NCBI RefSeq assembly: GCF_011742555.1
Contig: NZ_JAAQQR010000011.1
Location: 1 to 64,000, forward strand
From: Luteibacter jiangsuensis
GTDB lineage: Bacteria; Pseudomonadota; Gammaproteobacteria; Xanthomonadales; Rhodanobacteraceae
DNA: 64,000 nt
Direction of reading: 5' to 3'
A program made the position numbers and the translations under genes. Numbering within the stretch: position 1 is the first letter of the stretch; each line of letters starts with the position of its first letter. The notes under the pieces are model-generated. The model saw only the letters and a program-made list of their open reading frames with translations, did not search any database and had not been told where the DNA came from. This document shows, piece after piece, positions 35,076 through 43,006 of the stretch.

Positions 35076-36524
35076 TCATGGGCCTGCGCCGGGTATCGAG
35101 TGGCCGGGCTGCTGTTGTTGCGTGTTCTGCTGACGGTCGGTGACCAACTGAGCTCGCTGCGTTGCTTCCTGCCAGGCGCGACTGCTTTCCTCGATAGAAG
35201 TGCTGACGGCCCGCTGCGTATCCACTTCCGCAACCTGCTTGAATGGCGAGTGGACGTCGCCTTGCACGGCGTAGGTGCGACTGGCATCCGCGCTGAGGCC
35301 GACATCGTCGATGCGCTGCATACCACCTTGCCGGACCGCGACAGTCAGCGACGCAGCGAGGCGATCGCTGCGCTCGTCGGGTGTGCGCTCTTGGCGAGCG
35401 TCGAGGCGATGCACTCCTTCGCGAGCTTGCTGGAAGAGCGCATGATCCGGGTGGGACTTGTCGTCCAGGCGCGGCGCCGGCTTATCACCATCGAACCATG
35501 AACCAGGATGGCTAAGGGTATCCCAGGCGTCGGACACTCTGTCGCCAATGGCGTGGGCAGCGTCGCCGACATCCTTGGCCATCTCGCGGCCGGCACGCTT
35601 CGCGGCGTCGGCTACCTCATGGGCAGCATGCCCAATCGCTTGTCCAGCCTCTGCCATATCCTGCGCAACCTCGCGACCCAGCGCGTGCGCTCGTTCGCCG
35701 ATCTCTTTGGGCACCTCCCAGGTCGCCGACAGCCCCTTGCGGATGTCCATCACGTCGCTTCGGTAGCGATCGATCATGCCTTCGTGTGCACGGTACCGGG
35801 CCTGGCTCTCAGGGCTGATGATCGATTGCCCGAGCAGCTTGCTGTCCGGCACGAAGTTATCGATCGCATGGGCGTCGAAGTCCGTTGCCTTGATCGGGTT
35901 GCGCGGAGACAGGATGCCGCTGTCGTCGCGATAACCGGCTTTCGACAGCGTGTCGATGTCCCGCTGCGCCGCGTAAATGCGAACCTCGCCAAAGTGGGGA
36001 CTGGCGGCACTGACAAGGTCGCCAGCTCGGACGTGGTCGATAACCTGGCTTCCTCCGCTGGGTACTCCAAAGAGGCTACCCCCGCCGTACGCGTTGAAGG
36101 TTTCGCCGCGCAACCCAAACTTTGCCGCGTTGATCTCGGCAAGCGTGCCGCCAAGCGAATGTCCGGTGACCGTGACATCGATGGGGCTCCCGGAGCGCTC
36201 CGATTCGTTGGCAGCCAATTTAAGCACGCGCTTGGTGAAAGCGGCCGCCTCTGCCTCCTGCGCGTTGATGCCGTTGAACACCATGCCGGCATCCACGACG
36301 CCATCATGCAATGGCTCGCGGTCGAATTCAGTACCCCTGTACGCAATAATGATTTCTTGCGTGTCCGTTCGTTGATACGCAGTGGCCTGGAAGCCGGTGC
36401 GTGGATCGTTGAATGTATCGATCGCCTTATATGTTACCCCATCCCGATCGAACTCCTTTTGCAGGACCGGGTCGTGATAGCTCTCTTTCGCCAGCAAGGC
36501 ATAGTCAGTCGATCGCATGCTCAC
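35076..36524 (-). CDS. X-T4SS effector: class-3-type lipase with XVIPCD
   Basis: A 482-residue protein without signal peptide. The alpha/beta-hydrolase (about 1-260) has the nucleophile elbow VTVTGHSLGGTLAE (Ser123) and an oxyanion region IIIAYRGTEFD. A helical amphipathic stretch with heptad-like DAA/HAI units follows (about 265-345), then XVIPCD (about 353-455: SHPDHALFQQA, MQRIDDVGLSADASRTYAV, SPFKQ) and a Gln-rich tail. Phospholipase activity in target membranes is likely. Start: GGAG lies eight bases before the GTG at 36524, which overlaps the stop of the upstream immunity gene (GTGA); ATG 36518 is too far from it. Confidence 0.9.
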   Translation of the reverse strand: MSMRSTDYALLAKESYHDPVLQKEFDRDGVTYKAIDTFNDPRTGFQATAYQRTDTQEIIIAYRGTEFDREPLHDGVVDAGMVFNGINAQEAEAAAFTKRVLKLAANESERSGSPIDVTVTGHSLGGTLAEINAAKFGLRGETFNAYGGGSLFGVPSGGSQVIDHVRAGDLVSAASPHFGEVRIYAAQRDIDTLSKAGYRDDSGILSPRNPIKATDFDAHAIDNFVPDSKLLGQSIISPESQARYRAHEGMIDRYRSDVMDIRKGLSATWEVPKEIGERAHALGREVAQDMAEAGQAIGHAAHEVADAAKRAGREMAKDVGDAAHAIGDRVSDAWDTLSHPGSWFDGDKPAPRLDDKSHPDHALFQQAREGVHRLDARQERTPDERSDRLAASLTVAVRQGGMQRIDDVGLSADASRTYAVQGDVHSPFKQVAEVDTQRAVSTSIEESSRAWQEATQRAQLVTDRQQNTQQQQPGHSIPGAGP

Positions 36525-37111
36525 GGGAATTTCTCCGCGGATTCCAGAGTAACCGTGAAGGTGTCTTCGGGTCGCTTATATTTTCTGGGGTCGTCAACTC
36601 CAATATCGATTCGCTCCATGCTTTCGTCCGCGTAGGACGCATTAGCAAAATGCCGCTTGATGGCGGAACCTGCAAGAATTTCCTTCTTTGAGATCCCCGG
36701 AGAGAAAGTGACCGGCCCGTGGCGCAGCCCCGCCCCGACGGAAACGATTGACCAGCGGCATATGCCCTGTCCGAAATAGTCTTCATCCATGAACCGATCA
36801 AGGTACACCTCGGCCTTGTAGACATTGTCGCTTACACGCCTGAACTCGATAAGCTCGTGCCTCTGGGGCTCAAGAGTGGCGCCGGAGAAGGGTGTCAGCG
36901 GAACGCTAGCGGGGTTAATCACCTCATAGTCCGCGTATCCGTCTATATGGTCGAATTCTCCCGGCGCGCCTTCCACGCGCATCGTAATTTCATAGCGCAT
37001 GCGCGGATTCGGATTAAGCTTGACGTCGGGCTTTTTCATGGTGGCATCGCATGCGTAGGTGGAAAGGAGCATCATGAGGATGAAAGACGTGCGTTTGAGT
37101 GAACTTCTCAC
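36521..37111 (-). CDS. Periplasmic immunity candidate, paralogue 1 (next to the lipase effector)
   Basis: A 196-residue exported protein, first of three tandem paralogues. Signal segment about 1-22. Shared core: RMRYEITMRVEGAPGEFDHI, SVPLTPFSGATLEPQ, YKAEVYLDRFMDEDYFGQGI and CRWSIV, and a tail FTVTLESAEKFP. It has fewer Cys than its sisters (Ser replaces Cys before VPLTP). GTG start at 37111, coupled by GTGA to the upstream paralogue. Its final Glu-Lys codons form the ribosome-binding site of the lipase gene. Directly upstream of the effector and co-translated, so it is the likeliest cognate inhibitor of the lipase. Confidence 0.8.
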   Translation of the reverse strand: MRSSLKRTSFILMMLLSTYACDATMKKPDVKLNPNPRMRYEITMRVEGAPGEFDHIDGYADYEVINPASVPLTPFSGATLEPQRHELIEFRRVSDNVYKAEVYLDRFMDEDYFGQGICRWSIVSVGAGLRHGPVTFSPGISKKEILAGSAIKRHFANASYADESMERIDIGVDDPRKYKRPEDTFTVTLESAEKFP

Positions 37112-37695
37112 CTGGGCTTCTCCATTGACTTCAGCGTGATGGAGAACACCCTGCCCGCGTCGGTGAAATCGGACTTGCTGGGTGAACCTATATCGATTCG
37201 GGAACGGGACGCCCTTTCATACGACCGCTCGGAGAAATAACGGACTACGCTCCTCTGGCCGATAATGTCGTCATGGTAGATCGCCGGGCTGAAATTCACC
37301 TTGCCATGGTGAAAGTCGGCGGACGCGCCGACCACCGACCAGTGGCAGACACCAATGCCAAAGTAGTCTTGGTCCTGAATTCGATCGACGTAGATCTCAC
37401 CTTTGAAGGTATTCTCGCCGGCTCGTTCGAAGACCACGGGCAGCTGTGTCTGCGGTTCCACTGTGGCGCCGGATATAGGCGTGAGGGGCACGCAGGATCC
37501 GTTGACCACCTTGTAATCGATGTGTCCCTCGATCCGTTCGAAGGCGCCTGGTGCGCCTTCGACTGTGGCGATGATCTCATAGCGCATGCTCGGACTCTGG
37601 TTGAGTCTGATCTCGGGCTGTTTCCTGGTGGCACCGTATGCGTGTGTGCACAGGAGCAGCAGGAAGGCGGAAGACACGCTCTTAGCTAACTTCAT
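37108..37695 (-). CDS. Periplasmic immunity candidate, paralogue 2
   Basis: A 195-residue exported protein from ATG 37695 (MKLAKSVSSAFLLLLCTHAY), GGAG seven bases upstream. The frame extends to 37905, but that part belongs to the inter-gene stretch. Core shared with its sisters: SMRYEIIATVEGAPGAFERI, SCVPLTPISGATVEPQ, DQDYFGIGVCHWSVVG. The Cys pair probably forms a disulphide. Its ATG overlaps the stop of a decayed effector start (37692-37820), so it was once, or still is, translated behind that piece. Probably inhibits a related but different lipase. Confidence 0.78.
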   Translation of the reverse strand: MKLAKSVSSAFLLLLCTHAYGATRKQPEIRLNQSPSMRYEIIATVEGAPGAFERIEGHIDYKVVNGSCVPLTPISGATVEPQTQLPVVFERAGENTFKGEIYVDRIQDQDYFGIGVCHWSVVGASADFHHGKVNFSPAIYHDDIIGQRSVVRYFSERSYERASRSRIDIGSPSKSDFTDAGRVFSITLKSMEKPR

Positions 37696-37820
37696 GGGCC
37701 TTCTCCAAGTGCAGTCCTGGCGAACTGTCGTTGGGCCTGATGCTGTCGCCGTTCGGCCGGTGCCCGATCCTGGGAGGAATGCTCGGCGAGTGACGTATAG
37801 TCGGTGGAGAAAAGAGTCAT
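37692..37820 (-). pseudogene. Remnant of a lipase-effector start between two immunity genes
   Basis: A 42-codon frame starting MTLFSTDYTSLAEHSSQD. It matches the first residues of the lipase effector (MRSTDYALLAKESYHD) and then loses all similarity, ending in TGA. Its ATG overlaps the stop of paralogue 3 (ATGA) and has GGAG eight bases upstream, the same junction that couples the intact immunity gene to the intact lipase. I read it as the stub of a second immunity-effector pair whose effector body was deleted. Not recorded in frame calls of 60 or more codons because of its size. Confidence 0.75.
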
Positions 37821-38407
37821 TGACGCTTCTCCTCGGAACGGACAGTGATCGAGAACGTGGCGTTCGCTTCATCCTGATACTTCGCCCGATCGTCCTCGCC
37901 GACATCGACGCGATCGAGGTGCGTTGTGGCGTAAGAACGGTGCGAGTAATAGCGCGTGGTGGACTTGCCTTTCAGCAGGTCGTCATGAAAAAGCGGCGCG
38001 CTGAAGTCCACGCTCTTTACGAACAGGTTTGCGCTGGTGGCAACCACAGACCAATGACAGACGCCCTTACCGAAGTAATTTTCGTCCTGAAGAAGGTCGG
38101 CGAAGACTTCGCCCTTATAGGTGCCATTGCCGATAGCAGTCAGCGAGATGGGCACGCGCTTCTCCGGCGGCACCGTTGCGCCGGTCACGGGCGTCAACGG
38201 CACACAAGCTTCGTTGGCAACGCGATAATCGACCACACCCTCGACGCGGTCGAATGGGCCGGGCGCCCCTTTCACTTCGACAGTGATCTCATAGCGCATC
38301 CGCGGATTCGGGTTGATCTTGATGTCGGGTTGTTTCGTGGCGGCACCGTAGGCGTGTGTTGACAGGAGCAGGAGGAGGGCAGAGGACGCGCTTTTAGCTG
38401 CCATCAC
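37817..38407 (-). CDS. Periplasmic immunity candidate, paralogue 3
   Basis: A 196-residue exported protein (signal about 1-23, ASSALLLLLSTHAYGAA). Core: NPRMRYEITVEVKGAPGPFD, ACVPLTPVTGATVPPEK, DENYFGKGVCHWSVVATSAN. GTG 38407 is seven bases after a GGAG and overlaps the stop of a 50-codon frame upstream (GTGA); ATG 38404 is the alternative. It precedes the effector stub at 37820, so its own effector seems to have been lost, leaving an orphan immunity gene. Confidence 0.78.
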   Translation of the reverse strand: MMAAKSASSALLLLLSTHAYGAATKQPDIKINPNPRMRYEITVEVKGAPGPFDRVEGVVDYRVANEACVPLTPVTGATVPPEKRVPISLTAIGNGTYKGEVFADLLQDENYFGKGVCHWSVVATSANLFVKSVDFSAPLFHDDLLKGKSTTRYYSHRSYATTHLDRVDVGEDDRAKYQDEANATFSITVRSEEKRQ

Positions 38408-38556
38408 GGGTGCACTCCAGATGCAGCCTCCTCGTTATTGAGGCCGGAACCGCCGTGCGGACCCTTGCTCCTGCGCTTGCCATCGTGGCCTGTGATATGT
38501 GCCGGGCGATGGCCTTTCCCGGGCGGGATCATGTTCATGATGTCTTGGTATGGCAT
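38404..38556 (-). CDS. 50-residue frame coupled to the immunity paralogues
   Basis: MPYQDIMNMIPPGKGHRPAH then ITGHDGKRRSKGPHGGSG. A strong ribosome-binding site (GGGAGGA) lies eight bases before the ATG, and the stop overlaps the start of paralogue 3 (GTGA). Basic, Gly/His/Pro-rich, no signal peptide. It could be a small real gene, a leader peptide that couples translation, or the stub of another lost effector, in line with the stub at 37820. No homologue recognised. Confidence 0.45.
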   Translation of the reverse strand: MPYQDIMNMIPPGKGHRPAHITGHDGKRRSKGPHGGSGLNNEEAASGVHP

Positions 38557-38570
38557 GTGTGCGTCCTCCC

Positions 38571-39107
38571 TCAGAGCGAATCGTCTTTGACGCGATAGAG
38601 GTGCCAGCAGTCGTCCTTCCGGAAGAAGAACGTCATCTGGTAGTCGGTGTCCGGCTTGACGAGTTTCACGGAGATCTCAGTCGGACCGCCCGCGGTCTGG
38701 GTCGCGACCAATCCGTCTTTCGTCTGCTGCGCCTGACTGGGCATCACGGGGAATGCCACTTCGGCCCTGGGTATGGACTTGGAGACGGGCTTCGGCTCGG
38801 GATCGGCGTTGGGGTCCACCGAGTCGCTTTGCAGGGGATCGGTGACATACGCCTTCTGAACGGCGACGTCGTTTTCGAACAGCGGAAGGAAGCGGTCGAA
38901 AGCTTCGGCGGGGCAGTTGGGCACACTCGTTGCCGCTGTCGGCGAGGAAGCGGCGGCGGCCGGTGTTGCCGTCGGCGCGGCTGACTTGTCGCAGCCTGTC
39001 AGGACGAGCATGGCGAGCAAGAGGGGCAGGGCCGTCATGCGTCCCAGGCGCTCCGATTGAACAAGGTTTGCGGTTGCGTTTGCGTCGTAGGGTTTGTAGC
39101 GATTCAT
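38571..39107 (-). CDS. Lipoprotein, probable immunity protein of the GH19 effector
   Basis: A 178-residue protein with lipobox LTGC. With ATG 39107 (GGAG six bases upstream) the Cys is residue 39 after an unusually long N-terminal stretch; with the internal ATG at 39038 it is residue 16, a normal signal peptide. An Ala/Thr/Pro linker follows, then a domain with VPNCPAEAFDRFLPLFENDV and DYQMTFFFRKDDCWHLYRV, with two Cys. It lies 109 bases downstream of the GH19 effector on the same strand. Lipoprotein inhibitors are usual partners of X-T4SS peptidoglycan hydrolases. Cognate pairing inferred. Confidence 0.75.
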   Translation of the reverse strand: MNRYKPYDANATANLVQSERLGRMTALPLLLAMLVLTGCDKSAAPTATPAAAASSPTAATSVPNCPAEAFDRFLPLFENDVAVQKAYVTDPLQSDSVDPNADPEPKPVSKSIPRAEVAFPVMPSQAQQTKDGLVATQTAGGPTEISVKLVKPDTDYQMTFFFRKDDCWHLYRVKDDSL

Positions 39108-39216
39108 GACATTCTCCGCCGTGGCATCCTGGAACACGCCACGCACCGGTGGTGAGTTCGCGCCCGCAAATGGGGGCGCATGGAGCGGGGCCGGGGGTGA
39201 CGGCCTCGCGCGCGAA

Positions 39217-40500
39217 CTACAGATTCATGACGGGAGGGGGCGCTTCGGGCGACGAGGCCGCCTGGCGTTGCACATGGTGCGACGAAGGCTCCTGCGGCAG
39301 GGGCTTGGCCAGTGCCGATGCGCTCTGCTCCACAGGTGTATTCACCGCCTGCGTGGTCGCTACATCTGCCACACGCTTGTGAGGCGAGTTGGCGTCGCCT
39401 GCCACGGCATAGGCGCGACTTGCGTCGTCGCTCAGCACCACGTGGTCGATCGAGGTCATGCCCTCGCGACGTGCCGCAACAGTCAATGCGGCGGCCAGAT
39501 TGTCGCTCTGCTGATCGGGTGTGCGCTGATGTTGTGCATCGAGACGGTGAACCGCCGCGCGCGCTTGTTCGTAGAGCGCATGGTCGGGATGCGACGGATC
39601 ATCGAGACGCAGCACGTTTGTGCGTGACGGGTGGACGGCCGCAATGGCCGCCATGGTGCTTGGCCCCGCGATGCCGTCGGTCTTCAGGTGGTGGTCGCGC
39701 TGGAACGCTTCGAGCGCCGAGCGGGTACCGGGGCCGAAGTCGCCGTCAGGCCGCAGGGGCCGGTGGTGCGAATCGGTGTACCCGAGCTGTGCGAGGGTCT
39801 TCTGGAGTTCGCGCACGTCTTCGCCATGGGCGCCCTCCTTGAGATTGCGCTGATGCACATCCGTGTGTCGCACGGCCGTCGGAGACACGGGCAAGCCAAC
39901 CGACCCGTCGCCAAGGCGTTGCATCACGTCGGGCGTGAGCCGGCGTTGCCAGTCCGCGAAGCGGTTTTCGCGATCTTCAAACCCGTTCAGCTTGCCGTTG
40001 ACGGCGATGGTCGCAGCCCGAACATCTTCGCGCGCCGCCTCCGGCACGCGGTTCTCCCAATACCACACGGCAATTCGCGATGCGTTCTCTGGCTTGGCGG
40101 CCAAGTCGGGGTGGCCGACGAGATCGAGGCCAAGCGCGTCGCCAGCGGCACGATAATTGTCCTTGCCTGTGAGTTGGATATATCCGCGTCCGCGATAGGT
40201 CCAGCCATCGCCGGGCTGGTCGTTGCCGTTGCGTCCGCCGTACATCAGTTCCGCAAGTTTCTCAGGGTGGCCTTTGAGCGCTTCGAGGCGAGCAGCTTCG
40301 AGTGCCTCGGCGCCTTCGCGCCAGGCGGACTTGACGGGAATTTGGGAAATGTTCCTCGTATATCGGAAGCTTTCCTCAAGCCGGTTCAGGCCGTTGGATT
40401 CGTGGGTGACCTGGGCCATGAAGTTGGCCAGTTCCCGCGGGCTTCTGATGCCTGCTGCATACGCATCGGTCAGGACTTGTGTTTCGCGATCGGTCGCCAT
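39217..40500 (-). CDS. X-T4SS effector: GH19 chitinase/lysozyme, PG-binding domain, XVIPCD
   Basis: A 427-residue protein without signal peptide, ATG 40500 six bases after AGGAG. GH19 domain (about 1-205): the catalytic Glu34 in QVTHESNGLNRLEES, then YRGRGYIQLTGKDNYRAAG and IAVWYWENRV. PG_binding_1 (about 218-280): VRELQKTLAQLGY, FQRDHHLKTDGIAG. XVIPCD (about 300-400): SHPDHALYEQA, MTSIDHVVLSDDASRAYAV, SPHKR. The tail is Ser/Pro/Gln-rich rather than a Gln run. The same order is known for the Xanthomonas citri killing effector. It should cut the glycan of rival peptidoglycan. Confidence 0.92.
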   Translation of the reverse strand: MATDRETQVLTDAYAAGIRSPRELANFMAQVTHESNGLNRLEESFRYTRNISQIPVKSAWREGAEALEAARLEALKGHPEKLAELMYGGRNGNDQPGDGWTYRGRGYIQLTGKDNYRAAGDALGLDLVGHPDLAAKPENASRIAVWYWENRVPEAAREDVRAATIAVNGKLNGFEDRENRFADWQRRLTPDVMQRLGDGSVGLPVSPTAVRHTDVHQRNLKEGAHGEDVRELQKTLAQLGYTDSHHRPLRPDGDFGPGTRSALEAFQRDHHLKTDGIAGPSTMAAIAAVHPSRTNVLRLDDPSHPDHALYEQARAAVHRLDAQHQRTPDQQSDNLAAALTVAARREGMTSIDHVVLSDDASRAYAVAGDANSPHKRVADVATTQAVNTPVEQSASALAKPLPQEPSSHHVQRQAASSPEAPPPVMNL

Positions 40501-40576
40501 GTGTAGCTCCTGTTTGACTAGTCTGTCGCGGTGTCCTTACCAGTTGCGCCTCGCCTCCGTGGCGAAGGATTGAAAC

Positions 40577-41227
40577 TCATGGAAGGGTCACTTCCGGAAT
40601 ACTCGATGGATCGAAGTCTTGGAAGGATGTTTCGCCAAGGTCCTTGGCCGTGAGGTCTATCTGTTTTTCCTTACCCGTCTCGCTGTCGGTGACCTGGCGA
40701 ACCACTCGGGTTACCAGCCAGCCCCTTCGGGATGCGGACCATGTAAAGGTGTATTCGTCCGACCAGCGTTCGCGGCTCCCGCCGCCGGTGGCGATGAGGA
40801 ACTGCCCGGGAGCGATGATCCGCGTATAGCCGAAGGGGTCGCCAGACACGCCGCCGCAGGTGGAGCAGGGCACGATGCGCCCATTGGACGCCACCTTGCG
40901 GAGCTGACCGGAGCCGTCGCGCATCAGCAGGAGCACGTTGCGGCTTGGGCCTTCCCCCAGCTTTTCATGCCCGGTCCTGGGCGGGTCGAGCACCAGGATG
41001 ACGCCCTGGCTTCCCTCGCCAGCGAGGGCCCCTGATTTGTACTCGAGAACCCGCGCCCCATCCGTCGCAAACGATTTGAGGTCATCCATCTTCATTCCTT
41101 TACCCTGCATGGCGGACGTGCTGGACGGTGTTGGACGTGCATAGGGGTTTGCCGTCTGCGCGTGCACCCACCCGGATACAAGTAGGGCGGTGGCACACGC
41201 GAGGCCGAACTTAAGTCGCAGTTGCAT
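40577..41227 (-). CDS. Secreted protein of unknown function, candidate immunity/accessory protein
   Basis: A 216-residue exported protein from ATG 41227 with signal peptide MQLRLKFGLACATALLVSGW (cut near VHAQ). The mature part has a beta-rich core: GVILVLDPPRTGHEKLGEGP, NVLLLMRDGSGQLRKV, a CSTCGG pair and WSDEYTFTWSASRRGWLV. Upstream of the GH19 effector by 76 bases on the same strand, so it may be an immunity protein made before its effector. A truncated copy of its start lies at 43501-43623. Family not recognised. Confidence 0.65.
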   Translation of the reverse strand: MQLRLKFGLACATALLVSGWVHAQTANPYARPTPSSTSAMQGKGMKMDDLKSFATDGARVLEYKSGALAGEGSQGVILVLDPPRTGHEKLGEGPSRNVLLLMRDGSGQLRKVASNGRIVPCSTCGGVSGDPFGYTRIIAPGQFLIATGGGSRERWSDEYTFTWSASRRGWLVTRVVRQVTDSETGKEKQIDLTAKDLGETSFQDFDPSSIPEVTLP

Positions 41228-41288
41228 CAGTTGGCTCCTGATCCGCTTGTTTGGTCCTGGGGTTGCGATGGTGCTATTCGGGTGCTGG

Positions 41289-41882
41289 TTAGAGGCATGC
41301 CGAATAATAGACACGGTGATTGGCATCCCACTCGTCGGTGCATCCCTTTACGGTCACGATAGCTGATGCGTGGTTGCTCCATGGGATACGCACTAATTGG
41401 TACACCGGTTTTACGCATTTGGAATAAATGACCGGACAAGCCGGGTCTTTCCCGCGCTTGCAATTTTCGACGGCGCTGGCGTTGGCAGTTCCCTGGGTGG
41501 GCCCCGACGCGGTCGCGAATATGTCGGAGCTCACAGCCATCGCAACGCAACCGTTCTTTGCGGACACCACGACACGACAGTTGACCCCGCCCTTAGCTGC
41601 ACAATCAGCCATTGCGGTGTGGTCGGCGTCTGCTCTAGTTCTGGCGTCCGCAGATTCTCCCAGTACACCCTTATCAGGATCAGCGCTGAGAGATATCCAG
41701 CTGGCGACGGCCTGCGGTCCAACGAAAGTGTCGGATGGACCTTGCGTTGCGCTCGAGTTGTTGTTTGGAACGCAAGCGCGCCATCCGTTTCCCTGCTGCG
41801 GGACTTGCCCAGGCGGGCAGCCCCCTTCAGCGAATAAAGGGCTAGAGATCAAGAGAAGCACGAATGCTGCGGCTGTCTTCAT
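41289..41882 (-). CDS. Secreted DUF4189 protein (a)
   Basis: A 197-residue protein from ATG 41882 (MKTAAAFVLLLISSPLFAEG). After the signal peptide comes a short Cys motif shared by all four copies (GGCPPGQVPQQGNGWRACVP). A DUF4189 domain follows (VASWISLSADPDKGVLG, MADCAAKGGVNC, NGCVAMAV). It has a longer C-terminus than the others, with three more Cys (ending NHRVYYSACL), and a Trp-Ile start of the domain. Function of DUF4189 is unknown; here it travels with virB6 ends and immunity genes. Confidence 0.8.
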   Translation of the reverse strand: MKTAAAFVLLLISSPLFAEGGCPPGQVPQQGNGWRACVPNNNSSATQGPSDTFVGPQAVASWISLSADPDKGVLGESADARTRADADHTAMADCAAKGGVNCRVVVSAKNGCVAMAVSSDIFATASGPTQGTANASAVENCKRGKDPACPVIYSKCVKPVYQLVRIPWSNHASAIVTVKGCTDEWDANHRVYYSACL

Positions 41883-41967
41883 ATTCACTTTGCGAGCAGC
41901 AATGCCTGCGCCGGGAATCTCATCATTGACCACCGATCTCTGATGGAAGGACTTGGAAGGAGGACAC

Positions 41968-42468
41968 TCAATTCGCCAACGTAGGCTGCGCACAGGCTGA
42001 GTAATACGTGGTGCAATCGGACGGGCCGTTTTTCTGGCATTTTCCGATTGCGAGTCTCTCGGCGGTCATTTGCGTCGGTCCTTCCGATGTTGCGAGCTGC
42101 TTCGATCCGACCGCCATAGCGATGCATTGATTCTTCACTATGCCGATGATTTGGCAGTCGGTGCCCCCGTGCGCTGAGCAATCGTTCTTGGCTGCTTGTG
42201 TTGCTTCCAGTTCGGAAGCGCCATTGATGCCCTTGCCTAAGATTCCTTTCGGGGTGTCTGACGCTAGAGCGATCCAGCGCGCAACCCACACTGGGCCGCG
42301 GAACGTGTCCGCAGACCCGTCCGTGCGGGATGGATTATTAATTGGCACGCACGCACGCCACCCATTCCCTTGCTGAGGATACTGACCTTGGGGGCAGCCA
42401 CCTTCAGCCACTGCATTCAACGAGAAGAAGCAAAGGAGGAGCAGAGTGATGAGTCTGGCACGATACAT
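41968..42468 (-). CDS. Secreted DUF4189 protein (b)
   Basis: A 166-residue protein: signal peptide MYRARLITLLLLCFFSLNAVA, Cys motif EGGCPQGQYPQQGNGWRACV, DUF4189 core (ARWIALASDTPKGILGKGIN, NDCSAHGGTDCQIIG, NQCIAMAVG, SEGPTQMTAE). Close to copy (d) over its whole length. It starts three bases after a broken virB6 3' end (42471), exactly as copy (d) starts three bases after intact virB6, so the two units are a duplication. Confidence 0.82.
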   Translation of the reverse strand: MYRARLITLLLLCFFSLNAVAEGGCPQGQYPQQGNGWRACVPINNPSRTDGSADTFRGPVWVARWIALASDTPKGILGKGINGASELEATQAAKNDCSAHGGTDCQIIGIVKNQCIAMAVGSKQLATSEGPTQMTAERLAIGKCQKNGPSDCTTYYSACAQPTLAN

Positions 42469-42470
42469 GT

Positions 42471-42815
42471 TTAAACCCGTTCTCTGGCCGGCGCAGTTTT
42501 TACTTCGTCAGGCTGCGGTGATGGGAGTGTGGCAGGCATCGACCGTGTTCTGTAACCACCGGCACCCTGGGTTGTCATGGCGGCGGTTGAGGCCTGAGTA
42601 TCGCCACCGGAGAGCCTGTGCGCCGACCACGACCCCGGAGGCTGCCCACTCGGCCCAATGCTGCTGCCGGCGCCACCGAAGGCGGAATAGGTGAGGAAGT
42701 TGCCCAGTGTGCCCTGGAAGAACATGGCCGCCATGGGCGGTACGGAGACGATGAGGGCCGTAAGCAGCAGGCCGATACCGCCTTGCTGCATGGCGATGCT
42801 GTTCAGGCCTTCGGT
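42471..42815 (-). pseudogene. virB6 3'-end fragment 1
   Basis: In-frame copy of the VirB6 C-terminus: TEGLNSIAMQQGGIGLLLTA, PPMAAMFFQGTLGNFLTYSA, GSSIGPSGQPPGSWSAHRLS, then a diverged tail ending PARERV against PARDRM in intact VirB6. The sequence upstream of TEGL is unrelated. It cannot make a VirB6 and is a leftover of tandem duplication with the DUF4189 gene that follows. Confidence 0.9.
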
Positions 42816-42846
42816 AATGCACCCTGGATTGCCCGCGGAAGGAATT

Positions 42847-42987
42847 CTAAGTGCGCACCGCGCTATTGCGAATGAGGTGTGGCAGATCATCAGCGGTGCG
42901 ATGACCACCGATGCTGCTGCCGGCACCGCCAAATGCAGAATGAGTGAAGAAGTTGTTGAGCGTGCCCTGGAAAAACGTGGCCGCCAT
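42847..42987 (-). pseudogene. virB6 3'-end fragment 2
   Basis: A more diverged 46-codon piece: MAATFFQGTLNNFFTHSAFG then GAGSSIGG, matching the MAAMFFQGTLGNFLTYSAFG stretch of VirB6 and then leaving it. It lies between DUF4189 (c) and fragment 1. The degree of change suggests an older duplication than fragment 1. Confidence 0.85.
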
Positions 42988-43006
42988 CGATGAGAAGGAA
43001 TACTCA

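Noticed and set aside
42550-42700. First taken for a second full virB6
   Set aside because: Only the C-terminal third is present, with unrelated DNA upstream; called a fragment.
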